Source of the DNA: Microcoleus vaginatus HSN003
GTDB taxonomy: Bacteria > Cyanobacteriota > Cyanobacteriia > Cyanobacteriales > Microcoleaceae
NCBI RefSeq assembly: GCF_022701255.1
Contig: NZ_CP031705.1
Location: 3,175,501 to 3,239,500 of the forward strand
Reading direction: 5' to 3'
Length of the DNA stretch: 64,000 bases
Below are positions 1 through 8,404 of this stretch, piece after piece (within the stretch, counting starts at the first letter, position 1; each line of letters begins with the position of its first letter). The translations under genes were made by a program, and so were the position numbers. The notes under the pieces were generated by a model, which did not search any database, was not told where the DNA came from, and was given only the letters and a program-made list of their open reading frames with translations.

Positions 1-741
1 AATTGTTTGAACTGTGCGTTCTAATTTTGTTGACAGTAGTTTTTCCAGTTCATCTAACTGTCTCAAAGCGCCTTCCAGATTTACCTCAGAAATAACAGCA
101 GATGTCGGGGGACGGTTGCTGGTCGATTGTTCAATTTTTTTAGCCAATTTATCTACCTTTTCATGAAATGTTTTTTCAACTTGTCCGAGCAAATCCTTAA
201 TCTGTTGTATTTGGTTACACTCAAAGTTCTGCTCAGTTAGAGCTTTTACTTGCTTTTTTAGCAGCTCTTCATTTTTTTTAACAGATTGTTCTATTCGTTT
301 TGTTAGACTCTCTACCTTTTTTTGAAATGATAGCTCAAATTCTTGCAGTAGAGTCTCAATTTGTGCAGGTTTCTGAGTCGGTTGCGGAGCTAAATGTTCC
401 ATTTCTGCTTGAGCAACAGCTACCTCCTCGTCGGTCATTTCAAATACCCACGCCCACATTTGCTCGGTGCCGAGTTCTTTAGCAACAATACACCAATCTG
501 AGCCGCAGACAACTTCATATTCTTCTTCGTTGCTGTAAGCTTCTGTAGGGCGTACAATTAAAGGAATTAAGTTGCTGCCTTGCTCGATCAGACTTCTCCT
601 GAGAGCTTCGCGGCGTTCGCGAGGAATTTCGCCCCGATGAGGCTCTGGTATGGCAATTTGGGAAGTGTAAATCTGACTATGACTAATTGGCTTAATCCGC
701 AAATATTCAACTATTTGGTTTTGATCGGACGATCGATCCAT
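1..741 (-). CDS. ParB-like N-terminal domain protein with long coiled coil (partial)
   Basis: Reading leftward from an ATG at 739-741, the frame stays open for 247 codons to the window edge, so the C-terminus is missing. Residues about 10-115 look like a ParB/sulfiredoxin-type domain: a list of target sites, an E-x-x-R-E-A-L-R-x-S helix, then LIPLIVRP and a YEVVCGSDW strand. From about residue 130 it becomes charged and heptad-like (Lys/Glu/Leu/Gln rich), predicting a coiled coil. It shares this architecture with the ParB-like gene at 1320-2027 and lies on the same strand, so I infer that both partner the ParA fusion at 2027-3529, although about 580 bases separate them. Role inferred: DNA-binding or adaptor protein of a partition-like system. 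It could also be a ParB-fold regulator with no partition role. Confidence 0.75.
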   Translation of the reverse strand, partial: MDRSSDQNQIVEYLRIKPISHSQIYTSQIAIPEPHRGEIPRERREALRRSLIEQGSNLIPLIVRPTEAYSNEEEYEVVCGSDWCIVAKELGTEQMWAWVFEMTDEEVAVAQAEMEHLAPQPTQKPAQIETLLQEFELSFQKKVESLTKRIEQSVKKNEELLKKQVKALTEQNFECNQIQQIKDLLGQVEKTFHEKVDKLAKKIEQSTSNRPPTSAVISEVNLEGALRQLDELEKLLSTKLERTVQTI

Positions 742-804
742 CTTGTTACAAGTCCCCTTTTGTCATTAAAATCTGCTGTGTAGGTATTTACGTATGTTTG
801 CACT

Positions 805-1077
805 TTACAGCCTGCGTTTTAAGTGCTGCAGGACTAACCCAAAAACTCTAATTGTAAGGTGCGAGACAAACACCTTACCCAGACTGTGGTAAGTTAAAGG
901 GTTTCTTGGCCTGGGTCTTCCAAGTCTGCGATCGAACTCGGTTATCTGGGGGGAGATATGGCGTTGCTGCTGTACCTGTGCGGCTGGCTGTGCGGTGACA
1001 GCCCGATCGGCAAAAGTTACTGCAATTCCTAAAAAAGCGACTGTGATGAGTTTAACTGCCTGCGGGACACCAAGCAT
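805..1077 (-). CDS. possible small secreted protein
   Basis: A 90-codon frame starting with ATG. The first 30 residues resemble a signal peptide: a hydrophobic stretch (LITVAFLGIAVTFA) followed by a small-residue cleavage region (VTAQPA). I do not recognise a family. The last third runs across a hairpin at about 856-879 (GTAAGGTG paired with CACCTTAC), which belongs to a dispersed repeat type, so the C-terminus may be chance coding or the gene may be a remnant. It lies between the two ParB-like genes on the same strand. No strong ribosome binding site is visible. Confidence 0.3.
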   Translation of the reverse strand: MLGVPQAVKLITVAFLGIAVTFADRAVTAQPAAQVQQQRHISPQITEFDRRLGRPRPRNPLTYHSLGKVFVSHLTIRVFGLVLQHLKRRL

Positions 1078-1319
1078 ACACTGCTTTACTCATCTTTACT
1101 TTTTTTGGCATCAGGGCGATCGGGCTGGCGTTGCGAGTTGCGATCGCAATTCGATTTATACCACCGCCAGCTTTAATATCGCCCTTATTCTTTAGTTTCA
1201 AGCCAGAGGCGCGAAAGTTTCTGTAGGATGGGTTTCAACCCCCGAGTCATATCGGGTTTTTCAAATTTTGTCGGGCGGGCTTTGAGGGTCCCAAAAATGC
1301 AATTTAGAGGGCTGAAAGC

Positions 1320-2027
1320 TTATAAATATCTTTGCCAATAGTCAATAAGCTTAATCATTGTTTTATCTCCTAACCCTTTAATTCGTTGCACCACATTCTC
1401 AAATGAGGTAAATGGCTCCAACTCTCGCTGTTTGATGATGTGGTCTATTATTTGAGATTTGATGCCAGCACTATTCAAATTTATCCTCAGTTGGGATTCC
1501 TTTTGAGTGTTGAGCGCTGACAACAGCGGAACTGGCTTGGGAATCCGGCTTTCAACATCTTTAACCCTCTCTATCAGCGCCTGTTTTTCCTGCGTATAGT
1601 CGGCTTTCAATTCATTAATTCTGTTTTCCAATCGAGTTTCAATATTTGTCAGTCGCTGTTCAAAGCTGGAGGACTGTTGGGGAACCTCACTTACAGTTTT
1701 ATTGTCAGTGCTTGCGGTTTTTCTGAGAATTTTAAGTTGTTCCAGTAGAAGCTCTTCATTTTCTTCTTCCAGGATAAATGCTCCGATTGTCTCGCCTTTT
1801 TGAGGTTCTATTTCCTTTGCTCTCGCCGCCGCATAGTATTCCAAGTCTCCGTCTACTATTTCGTAGGCATCCATACCGTTGCGGCGGACAATTATCGGAT
1901 TAATCAATCCTCCTGACTCTAAAATCAGTCTCGCTAATTTCTCCAAATCAGCCTCGGTAAAATTGGAACGGGGCACTGCGGATGTTATTTTTTTAACTGC
2001 AACCAGTGACGGAGATAACTTTTTCAT
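1320..2027 (-). CDS. ParB-like protein with C-terminal helix-hairpin-helix domain
   Basis: 235 residues in three parts. Residues about 10-95 form a ParB/Srx-like domain (helix FTEADLEKLARLI, then GLINPIIVRR and YEIVDGDLEYYAA, the usual site of the ParB nucleotide-binding loop). Residues about 115-165 are a charged coiled coil. Residues about 180-233 resemble a ComEA/RuvA-type helix-hairpin-helix (LNSAG, then PFTSFENVVQRIKGLGDKT), a non-specific DNA-binding fold. Its ATG overlaps the stop codon of the upstream ParA fusion by one base (TAATG), which implies translational coupling and a joint function. It lacks the canonical central HTH of chromosomal ParB. I infer that the hairpin module supplies DNA binding, so this is an atypical ParB-like partner of the nuclease-ParA protein. 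Confidence 0.8.
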   Translation of the reverse strand: MKKLSPSLVAVKKITSAVPRSNFTEADLEKLARLILESGGLINPIIVRRNGMDAYEIVDGDLEYYAAARAKEIEPQKGETIGAFILEEENEELLLEQLKILRKTASTDNKTVSEVPQQSSSFEQRLTNIETRLENRINELKADYTQEKQALIERVKDVESRIPKPVPLLSALNTQKESQLRINLNSAGIKSQIIDHIIKQRELEPFTSFENVVQRIKGLGDKTMIKLIDYWQRYL

Positions 2028-3529
2028 TAGTTTTTACCTATTTTTTCCAAAACTTCAATTGCTAGCATTTCAAATTCTTGGGATGCGATGGAATCCGGCT
2101 TAAAGTCTAGCACTGAAATGGGATCGGCGATTTCCATATTTCCCACGATTTGAAATTGTTCTGCACACTTTGCTAAATCGTCTCTCTCGTAAATTACGCT
2201 GTCCATGATTTCAAAGCCGTAGCGTTTGGGAATTGCCTCCCTCCGCTTGGGCAAACTGTACTGTACAAATTTAGCATTTGTGGATATTTTGCAAGCAAGT
2301 ACGCCTAAAACTTCTAGAGGTTTCTTGCGAATTTGTTTTTTGAATCCATTAACTTTTTTAATAAAATCCTTGACATTAATCAGTCCTTGATTGGCAAAAG
2401 GTTTTAAGTCAGAAGGAATAATTAAATAATCCGCCGCAATTAGGGCAACTCTAGCATAAAAATTCAAAGATGGCGGCGTATCGATCAGTACAATATCATA
2501 TTTATCCTCTACTTCTTCTAGTTTATGAATTAAAATCATTCGGCTGAAATCTAGTTGATTGAGTTCCGTTTCATATTGCATTAAATCAATGTGGGAAGGA
2601 ACCACATCGATTTCGGGATTGCAAAAATTAGACTTGCGAGCTACTTCTGCGATAGAGAAAAACTCTTCGGATTGCAAAACTTGAAGAATATTATTATCTT
2701 TCAAATCGTCTTGTTCTTCATCCTCAAATTTAACTAAACCTGTCGCAAATGTTGTATTCGCTTGACTATCTAAGTCTATTACCAAGACTCTTTTACCTTT
2801 CTTACTCAGCGCTGCTGCTAAATTGACTACTGTTGTAGTTTTGCCGACGCCGCCTTTATTGTGGTAAACTGCAATGATTTTCATAGTGTTTTGCCTTTTT
2901 GGGGAAACGATTACATCTGATTTAACTTGAATATTAACGGGATTATTTTCAGGTATTTGTTCCGGTTCGGAGAGTTGACTGGGTTCAGGTTCTACGGTGG
3001 CGGAATTGTTGGGCTGTACGGGGATTTCGCTAATTAAGTCAGGACTAACCAAATTAATTTTATTATATTCCCGTTCCAGATTCTCGGGAGTTTTTAGAGG
3101 TTTTAAACTATTTCTGCCAATTAAAGCGATAATTTCATCAATTCGAGTTTCTACCTCTTGTCCAGCACACTTAAATACTAGCTGAATCTCATCGGCGATT
3201 CTGGCATAAATTCTAATTTCTTTACCGTTAGTTATGAGGCCGTAGCGGATGCTCAAACTTGTTAAATAGCGATGGAGTTTTCGCAGGTGGCGGTCTAAAT
3301 TTTCCTTCGGATGTTTAGCCTCCATGACTACACTCATCGGCGAGTCTGCATCGACAACTATGGGGATAACTTGGGTTGCAAATGAGAGGAAGTCTAGACG
3401 AATATTCCCAAATGCGATTTCTTGGTGCCAAGTGTCGGGCGTATAGCCTAACTTGGGTAGCAGATAGCTGACAATGAGTTTGCTTTCTACTTCGCTTTCG
3501 TTGCGACAGTTATTGGGATTGAAAGTCAT
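2027..3529 (-). CDS. HsdR-N-type nuclease domain fused to ParA ATPase
   Basis: 500 residues. The N-terminal ~130 resemble the type I restriction R-subunit N-terminal domain (HSDR_N_2 type), with a PD-(D/E)xK layout: an early Glu (ESEVESK), D46 in RLDF, and E70-A-K72 in VVMEAKHP, so the nuclease residues look intact. A Pro/Glu-rich linker follows. At about M216 a complete ParA/MinD domain begins: deviant Walker A with N-K-G-G-V-G-K-T-T (K225 and K230), Walker A' DLDSQA, and Walker B VLIDTPPS. Plain ParA proteins are about 200-260 residues, so the first 215 are an addition. An ATG at the domain junction (2884) could start a free ParA, but no ribosome binding site is visible there. A TCTAAAA array lies two bases upstream of the start, with no Shine-Dalgarno sequence. 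Coupled by TAATG to the downstream ParB-like gene. Partition, anti-plasmid or positioned-nuclease roles are all inference. Confidence 0.85.
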   Translation of the reverse strand: MTFNPNNCRNESEVESKLIVSYLLPKLGYTPDTWHQEIAFGNIRLDFLSFATQVIPIVVDADSPMSVVMEAKHPKENLDRHLRKLHRYLTSLSIRYGLITNGKEIRIYARIADEIQLVFKCAGQEVETRIDEIIALIGRNSLKPLKTPENLEREYNKINLVSPDLISEIPVQPNNSATVEPEPSQLSEPEQIPENNPVNIQVKSDVIVSPKRQNTMKIIAVYHNKGGVGKTTTVVNLAAALSKKGKRVLVIDLDSQANTTFATGLVKFEDEEQDDLKDNNILQVLQSEEFFSIAEVARKSNFCNPEIDVVPSHIDLMQYETELNQLDFSRMILIHKLEEVEDKYDIVLIDTPPSLNFYARVALIAADYLIIPSDLKPFANQGLINVKDFIKKVNGFKKQIRKKPLEVLGVLACKISTNAKFVQYSLPKRREAIPKRYGFEIMDSVIYERDDLAKCAEQFQIVGNMEIADPISVLDFKPDSIASQEFEMLAIEVLEKIGKN

Positions 3530-3531
3530 TC

Positions 3532-3566
3532 GATTTTAGATTTTAGATTTTAGATTTTAGATTGGG
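3532..3566 (-). repeat. TCTAAAA heptamer array, 5' of the ParA fusion
   Basis: About four tandem copies of the 7-bp unit TCTAAAA, read on the minus strand, introduced by a C-rich CCCAAT. The array ends two bases before the start codon of the nuclease-ParA gene and occupies the place of a ribosome binding site. Four further arrays with the same orientation relative to a following gene occur in the window. Confidence 0.9.
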
Positions 3567-3654
3567 AATGACTGATTTAATAATGGTACGGATTGTGATA
3601 TTGACATTAGGGTACGCATTCCTCCCCTTACAAAGGCTAGGGATTGTAATATCG

Positions 3655-3690
3655 AAAAACCCGGTTGTGTTTGACAAACCGGGTTTTTAG
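3655..3690 (-). terminator. intrinsic terminator of desA
   Basis: Inverted repeat AAAACCCGGTT / AACCGGGTTTT with a 10-base loop, rich in A on the left arm, so on the minus strand the stem is followed by a T-run. It lies 22 bases downstream of the desA stop codon and separates desA from the ParA cluster. Confidence 0.75.
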
Positions 3691-3711
3691 GGGATTAATC
3701 GCGCTTCAAAA

Positions 3712-4764
3712 CTACTTTGTTTGAGCGTTAAATTCCTGCAATGTCTGATAGCCGCCAGCCGGATCGTATAGGTGACAGTTGTCGGCAATCCGCTGCATTA
3801 AAGACCAAGAAAATTCTGTTTCGTAGAGATGGTCTTGCCAATTTTCCTTTAAGCTGCTGTGGGCGAGGCGCAAGTTGTACCAGGGAATAGCAGTTGAAAG
3901 GTGGTGGGGAACGTGGACGTTAATGTCGTGGCACAGAAACTCTACCCAGCGGGGATAATCGCAGTGAACTGTTCCCGACAGTTGCGCTTGGGCTTCGTCC
4001 CATTCTTCGGGTTCTTTAAATGAAATGTCTGGTGCTGTGTGGTGGACGATCGTAAAAGTGCTCATCCAGAAATGGTAAACCAGCCAGGGCACCAACCAAA
4101 ATTTGACAAATCCCCAAATGCCTGTGGTTGCAATTAAAATCGGGAATCCGATCGCAGCACCGATTAAAACTACAAAAACTGAAAACCGCACTTGTTCTTG
4201 TTGCTGTTTGCCTTTGAAGCGCCACCACATAAAGTGCACTTTTCCCCAGTGGGCGATCGAGCCGATCCACCACATCCGACCGAATATTAAACTATAAGCT
4301 ATTTGTAAAGCCTTGGGAGCAGCAGCGTAGTCTTCTGCTGTCATGGGTTGCCAAGCATTATCCTCACCAATTTTATTGGTGTGCTTGTGGTGGTAATTGT
4401 GGCCGTGGCGCCATGCGTGAAACGGATAAATTAACGGCAGAAATGCGAGATGTCCGACTAAATCGTTTACCCAGCGGCGGTTAGCAAATGACCGGTGCCC
4501 GCAGTCGTGCCCGATCACAAAAAAACCGGTTAATCCGGTACCTGTGAAAATCCACATTAGGGGTAGTAGAAACCAAGGAGAGACTGCTATGCCCCAGTAA
4601 CCGACCGCAACTAGCAAAACGTTGACGATTACTTTTGTCCAAGCTTTGCGGGGGTTTTTGACGAATACTTCCCGCGGCAGGGTTTTGAGAATATCTTTCA
4701 GGCGCAGGTTGGAAGTGTCACTTGCGGATGTCAAATTTAGTGGTTTTTCGATCGATGCTGTCAT
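3712..4764 (-). CDS. desA: acyl-lipid delta-12 fatty acid desaturase
   Basis: 350 residues, the usual size of cyanobacterial DesA. DesA inserts the second double bond (delta-12) into oleoyl chains esterified to membrane glycerolipids, using ferredoxin as electron donor, and is important for membrane fluidity in the cold. The three histidine boxes that bind the di-iron centre are visible: HDCGH at residues 86-90, HNYHH at 122-126 and HVPHH at 284-288. Several hydrophobic segments between them fit an integral membrane protein. Single gene with its own terminator at 3655-3690. The 257 bases upstream hold AT-rich tracts and a GCGATCGC site; a promoter is expected there but not resolved. The delta-12 assignment rests on overall similarity as I recognise it and could be confused with a DesB-type omega-3 enzyme. 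Confidence 0.9.
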   Translation of the reverse strand: MTASIEKPLNLTSASDTSNLRLKDILKTLPREVFVKNPRKAWTKVIVNVLLVAVGYWGIAVSPWFLLPLMWIFTGTGLTGFFVIGHDCGHRSFANRRWVNDLVGHLAFLPLIYPFHAWRHGHNYHHKHTNKIGEDNAWQPMTAEDYAAAPKALQIAYSLIFGRMWWIGSIAHWGKVHFMWWRFKGKQQQEQVRFSVFVVLIGAAIGFPILIATTGIWGFVKFWLVPWLVYHFWMSTFTIVHHTAPDISFKEPEEWDEAQAQLSGTVHCDYPRWVEFLCHDINVHVPHHLSTAIPWYNLRLAHSSLKENWQDHLYETEFSWSLMQRIADNCHLYDPAGGYQTLQEFNAQTK

Positions 4765-5021
4765 AAACTGATTTCGATTCTCCGTATGCCATGAGGATGG
4801 CTTAACAAATTAGCGCAATAAAAAAGCGCCGTAAAATGTCAGCTCGTTGCCAGCAAGCAGCAGACGAGTTGAGCTGTAGGCAAGCGCGTTTTAGCAAAAG
4901 CTAGCGATCGCTATCCGCAGTTAGGAATTTCTAGCACTTTTGGCAAAAAATACTGCGGGTAGCAAAACATTCGTTTTTATAACACAGGGCCAGGACAATT
5001 AGCATTAGCGACTGTTGTCTG

Positions 5022-5303
5022 CTAATTGCTGTTGCTGCCAGAAATCGGGTCGAGATCCCGCAAGCCAGCCATCGAGCGTTGCTGTTTGAGGCTTTGCACT
5101 TCCAGCAGCAAGGATTCGATTTCTGCTTGCAAGTGCAGGAACTTAACTTGCTGATCGGCTTGGTAGGGGCACTTCACCAAATCTACTTTGCGGGCAAAAG
5201 TGGTCGATAGGGTAGAAGAACTAGCCATTTCGGGATTGCTCGCGGTAACTTGAGGCCGGGAAAGAGTGGATGAATTATTTGACATTAGTAATTGAGTAGA
5301 CAT
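5022..5303 (-). CDS. small conserved cyanobacterial protein with C-terminal coiled coil
   Basis: 93 residues. The first 40 are Ser/Thr/Asn-rich and probably disordered. The second half carries a short Cys-Pro-Tyr motif (VKCPYQADQQ) followed by a regular amphipathic helix (LQAEIESLLLEVQSLKQQR) that predicts a coiled coil. I recognise the second half as a recurring pattern in cyanobacterial hypothetical proteins but know no function. It is transcribed divergently from thrC with about 100-120 bases between them, so the two probably share a promoter region. No signal peptide or membrane segment. Confidence 0.7.
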   Translation of the reverse strand: MSTQLLMSNNSSTLSRPQVTASNPEMASSSTLSTTFARKVDLVKCPYQADQQVKFLHLQAEIESLLLEVQSLKQQRSMAGLRDLDPISGSNSN

Positions 5304-5423
5304 ATCTACACATTCACACCATTAAGTTACTTTAACCTGAACCGATCGTATTAAACATCAAATTAACCGATCGAGCTAAAATTAGTGTAAATTCCTTAGC
5401 CATTGCCTAAAACCATTGACATC

Positions 5424-6548
5424 GTGACCCTGATTCTACCTGCTACTGACTCTGCTGCTAACTCTGCTGCCCGCGCCGCCGAGCCGAAACGCTACGGCTG
5501 GCCCGGCTTGATCGAAGCTTATCGCCCCTACCTGCCGGTGACGGAAACCACACCGGTAGTGACCCTCCAAGAAGGCAATACTCCCCTGATTCCAGCACCG
5601 GCGATCGCCTCTCTCATTGGTCGAGACGTGCGCGTCCTGGTGAAATACGACGGCCTCAACCCCACTGGTAGTTTCAAAGACCGGGGGATGACAATGGCGA
5701 TTTCCAAGGCGAAGGAAGCTGGTGCCGAGGCAGTAATTTGCGCCAGTACCGGCAATACTTCGGCCGCCGCCGCCGCCTACGCCCGACGCGGGGGGATGCG
5801 AGCTTTCGTGTTGATTCCCGAGGGTTACGTGGCTTTGGGCAAGTTGGCGCAAGCTTTGCTTTACGGTGCCGAAGTCATTTCGATTGGGGGAAATTTCGAT
5901 CGAGCCTTAGAAATTGTCCGCGAAATGGCGGTTAACTACCCCGTGACCTTGGTAAATTCGGTGAATCCTTACCGCTTGGAAGGTCAGAAAACCGGTGCTT
6001 TTGAAGTGGTGGACGCCTTGGGCGACGCCCCTGACTGGCTGTGCATTCCCGTCGGAAATGCGGGAAATATCACAGCATACTGGATGGGCTTTTGTCAATA
6101 CCACCAAGCCAAAAAATGTTCGCGATTGCCACGGATGATGGGATTTCAAGCCGCCGGGGCTGCGCCTTTGGTAACGGGCGAGGCTGTGGCGAACCCGGAC
6201 ACCCTGGCGACGGCAATTCGGATCGGCAACCCCGCTAGCTGGAAACAGGCGATCGCAGCTTCCGAAGCCAGCCGCGGCGGTTTTGCAGCAGTCACCGACG
6301 CCGAAATTCTGGACGCTTACCGCTTGTTAGCATCGCAGGAAGGGATTTTCTGCGAACCGGCGAGTGCAGCTTCTGTGGCCGGTTTGCTGAAGGTAAAAGA
6401 CCAAGTTCCAACTGGGGCGACGGTGGTTTGCGTGCTGACTGGTAACGGTTTGAAAGACCCGGATACCGCAATTAATCACAGCAACAATCAATTTAAAAGT
6501 GGCATTGCTCCGACTTTGGATGCAGTAGCTGGGGCGATGGGGTTTTAA
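5424..6548 (+). CDS. thrC: threonine synthase
   Basis: Pyridoxal-phosphate enzyme converting O-phosphohomoserine to threonine, the last step of threonine synthesis. Visible: the N-terminal substrate segment ([10 protein letters not shown]), the PLP lysine in GSFKDRGM, the phosphate-binding [14 protein letters not shown] loop, and a C-terminal [13 protein letters not shown] chose the GTG at 5424 (about 374 residues), which gives the usual short N-terminus; a TTG at 5403 would add seven residues. Neither has a clear Shine-Dalgarno sequence. The gene is GC-richer than its surroundings and has no biosynthetic neighbours. An AAGGAAG-type purine array follows the stop codon directly. Confidence 0.92.
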   Translation: MTLILPATDSAANSAARAAEPKRYGWPGLIEAYRPYLPVTETTPVVTLQEGNTPLIPAPAIASLIGRDVRVLVKYDGLNPTGSFKDRGMTMAISKAKEAGAEAVICASTGNTSAAAAAYARRGGMRAFVLIPEGYVALGKLAQALLYGAEVISIGGNFDRALEIVREMAVNYPVTLVNSVNPYRLEGQKTGAFEVVDALGDAPDWLCIPVGNAGNITAYWMGFCQYHQAKKCSRLPRMMGFQAAGAAPLVTGEAVANPDTLATAIRIGNPASWKQAIAASEASRGGFAAVTDAEILDAYRLLASQEGIFCEPASAASVAGLLKVKDQVPTGATVVCVLTGNGLKDPDTAINHSNNQFKSGIAPTLDAVAGAMGF

Positions 6549-6678
6549 GAAGAAGGAAGAAGGAAGAGGGAAATATGAAAACTCTTTGTCATCTTCTCTC
6601 TCTTCTCTTCCTCTGCGTCCTCTGCGTCCTCTGCGGTTCGTAAAAAAAATTCTTAATTCATCACCAGGAGCAAACAGA
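6549..6678 (+). repeat. repeat-filled gap: AAGGAAG array, then CCTCTGCG units
   Basis: Directly after the thrC stop there are two to three purine heptamers (AAGGAAG). At about 6605-6641 three copies of a CTCTGCGTC-type unit follow, a dispersed repeat also seen at 9760-9791 and 41636-41683. A reading frame running through this repeat into the next gene is an artefact. A good ribosome binding site, AGGAG, sits at 6666-6670 before the ATG at 6679. Confidence 0.75.
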
Positions 6679-7299
6679 ATGGTTCAATCACCTGCCAAAC
6701 TTCTAAGTGTTGATGAATTTATTGCCAACTTTGGCGACAGCGATCGTTACGAACTAATCGATGGTGAATTAACCGAAATCGAACCAACGGGGCCGCACGA
6801 ACAAGTATCCGCCTTCCTCGGGCGAAAACTCAATGTAGAAATCGATCGTGTGGATCTACCCTACTTTATTCCCCCTCGCTGTCTCATCAAACTATTAGGA
6901 ACAGCAACAGCGTTTCGCCCCGACGTACTTGTAGTAGATCGAACTCAACTAATTAATGAACCTTTGTGGCAACAAGAACCTGTAATTACATCGGGAAACT
7001 CAATTAAACTAATCGCTGAAGTCGTCAGCACCAATTGGCAGAACGACTACGCCCGCAAAGTTGAAGATTACGCACTGCTGGGAGTGCCTGAGTATTGGAT
7101 TGTGGATTATCTGGGCATTGGCGGCAGAGAATATATTGGCAAACCCAAACAGCCGACCATTACGATTTGTATGCTGCGAGAAGATGAGTATCAAAAACAG
7201 TTGTTTCAAAAGAGCGATCGACTGATTTCTTCGCTCTTCCCAGACTTACAGTTAACCGCACAACAAATCTTAGCAGCAAGCAGTATTTTAAATTCCTGA
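6679..7299 (+). CDS. Uma2-family (DUF820) PD-(D/E)xK nuclease-like protein
   Basis: 206 residues. Uma2 proteins adopt a restriction-endonuclease-like fold and are hugely amplified in cyanobacteria; their biological role is unclear. Visible family marks: YELIDGELTEIEPTGPHE near the N-terminus, RPDVLVVD and then AEVVSTN (the D and E of the nuclease core), and RKVEDYALLGVPEYWIVD. The longer frame beginning at 6586 encodes repeat-derived Pro/Leu/Arg residues, so I place the start at the ATG at 6679, which has AGGAG eight bases upstream. Stand-alone gene between thrC and purU. Codon use is more AT-rich than thrC. Confidence 0.85.
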   Translation: MVQSPAKLLSVDEFIANFGDSDRYELIDGELTEIEPTGPHEQVSAFLGRKLNVEIDRVDLPYFIPPRCLIKLLGTATAFRPDVLVVDRTQLINEPLWQQEPVITSGNSIKLIAEVVSTNWQNDYARKVEDYALLGVPEYWIVDYLGIGGREYIGKPKQPTITICMLREDEYQKQLFQKSDRLISSLFPDLQLTAQQILAASSILNS

Positions 7300-7412
7300 T
7301 TACCAAACGGCGGTAGTTCGAGTAACAGTAAGCTGCGTAGCGTACACCCTACAGAATAACTTCAAAAAGCTTGTATGGTGCGGAGCGTCAATAAAACTTT
7401 AGCGATTATACA

Positions 7413-8267
7413 ATGACTAGCCCTACTGCAACCCTGTTAATTGCCTGTCCCGATCGCAAAGGACTCGTCGCCTTACTTGCTAACTTTATCGCCTCCCACA
7501 ACGGCAATATCATCCACGCGGATCACCATACAGATTTTACCGCCGGATTATTTCTAAGCAGGCTAGAATGGCAATTAGATGATTTTGACTTAACCACCGA
7601 ACAAATAACACCTGCTTTTAGTGAAATTGCCAAGGACTTACAAGCCAACTGGCAATTGCATTTCTCCCATCAAATTCGGCGGATCGCGGTTTTTGTAAGC
7701 CGTCAAGATCATTGTTTATTAGACTTGATTTGGCGACAGCGAGCGCAAGAAATCAGAGGTGAAATTCCCCTGATAATCAGTAACCATCAAAATTTAAAGC
7801 CTATTGCCGCACAATACGGTATCGACTTTGAGTATATTCCAATTACTAAAGACAATAAAGCTCTTCAAGAAACAAAACAGTTAGAAATTCTTAATAAATA
7901 TAAAATTGATTTAGTAGTTTTGGCCAAATATATGCAAATATTGAGTCAAGACTTTACGATCGCATTTCCCAATCTGATTAATATTCACCATTCATTTTTA
8001 CCCGCGTTTGTGGGTGCAAATCCCTACCAAAGGGCTTATGAAAGAGGGGTAAAAATTATCGGTGCAACAGCCCACTATGTTACACCTGATTTAGATGCTG
8101 GCCCGATTATCGAACAAGATGTTGTGCGCGTGAGTCACCGCGATGAAGTGTCTGATTTGGTTCGCAAAGGTAAAGATTTAGAAAGAGTTGTGTTAGCAAG
8201 AGCCGTGCGATATCATTTACAAAATCGTGTTTTAGTTTATGGCAATCGGACTGTGGTTTTTGCTTGA
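7413..8267 (+). CDS. purU: formyltetrahydrofolate deformylase
   Basis: 284 residues, matching PurU length. It hydrolyses 10-formyl-tetrahydrofolate to formate and tetrahydrofolate, balancing one-carbon pools and feeding formate to purine synthesis. An N-terminal ACT domain (residues about 1-85, starting TATLLIACPDRKGLVALL) precedes a formyltransferase-type domain with the catalytic region NIHHSFLPAFVGANPY and then GATAHYVTPDLDAGPIIEQD, whose Asn, His and Asp are the expected catalytic residues. Monocistronic, convergent with the MscS gene. Confidence 0.93.
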   Translation: MTSPTATLLIACPDRKGLVALLANFIASHNGNIIHADHHTDFTAGLFLSRLEWQLDDFDLTTEQITPAFSEIAKDLQANWQLHFSHQIRRIAVFVSRQDHCLLDLIWRQRAQEIRGEIPLIISNHQNLKPIAAQYGIDFEYIPITKDNKALQETKQLEILNKYKIDLVVLAKYMQILSQDFTIAFPNLINIHHSFLPAFVGANPYQRAYERGVKIIGATAHYVTPDLDAGPIIEQDVVRVSHRDEVSDLVRKGKDLERVVLARAVRYHLQNRVLVYGNRTVVFA

Positions 8268-8282
8268 AAATTAGGCTTCATA

Positions 8283-8390
8283 TCAATCCTGGTTTGTTAC
8301 TCCTTTAATCACTCGGCGAGTGATATCAATTCCGGTTGCAACATCGCAGTGCAGCGAATCCCACAGTTTGCTCAGCTTGATATTTTGCAT
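8283..8390 (-). CDS. possible 35-residue small ORF downstream of the MscS gene
   Basis: An ATG at 8388-8390 opens 35 codons on the minus strand, 14 bases after the MscS-type gene ends. It reads as a plausible soluble peptide (KLWDSLHCDVATGIDITRR) but I recognise no family. It could be a remnant of a larger gene or chance. Confidence 0.2.
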   Translation of the reverse strand: MQNIKLSKLWDSLHCDVATGIDITRRVIKGVTNQD

Positions 8391-8404
8391 GACTGGGGAT
8401 GCGG

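Noticed and set aside
4016..4273. 85-codon frame inside desA
   Set aside because: Same-strand alternate frame of a strongly supported desaturase gene.
5436..5852. 138-codon open frame antisense to thrC
   Set aside because: Mirrors the GC-rich codon pattern of thrC, has no family features, and lies fully inside a well supported gene.
6586..6678. 31-codon N-terminal extension of the Uma2-type gene
   Set aside because: It translates the CTCTGCG repeat into Pro/Leu/Arg; the ATG at 6679 has AGGAG and begins the family pattern.
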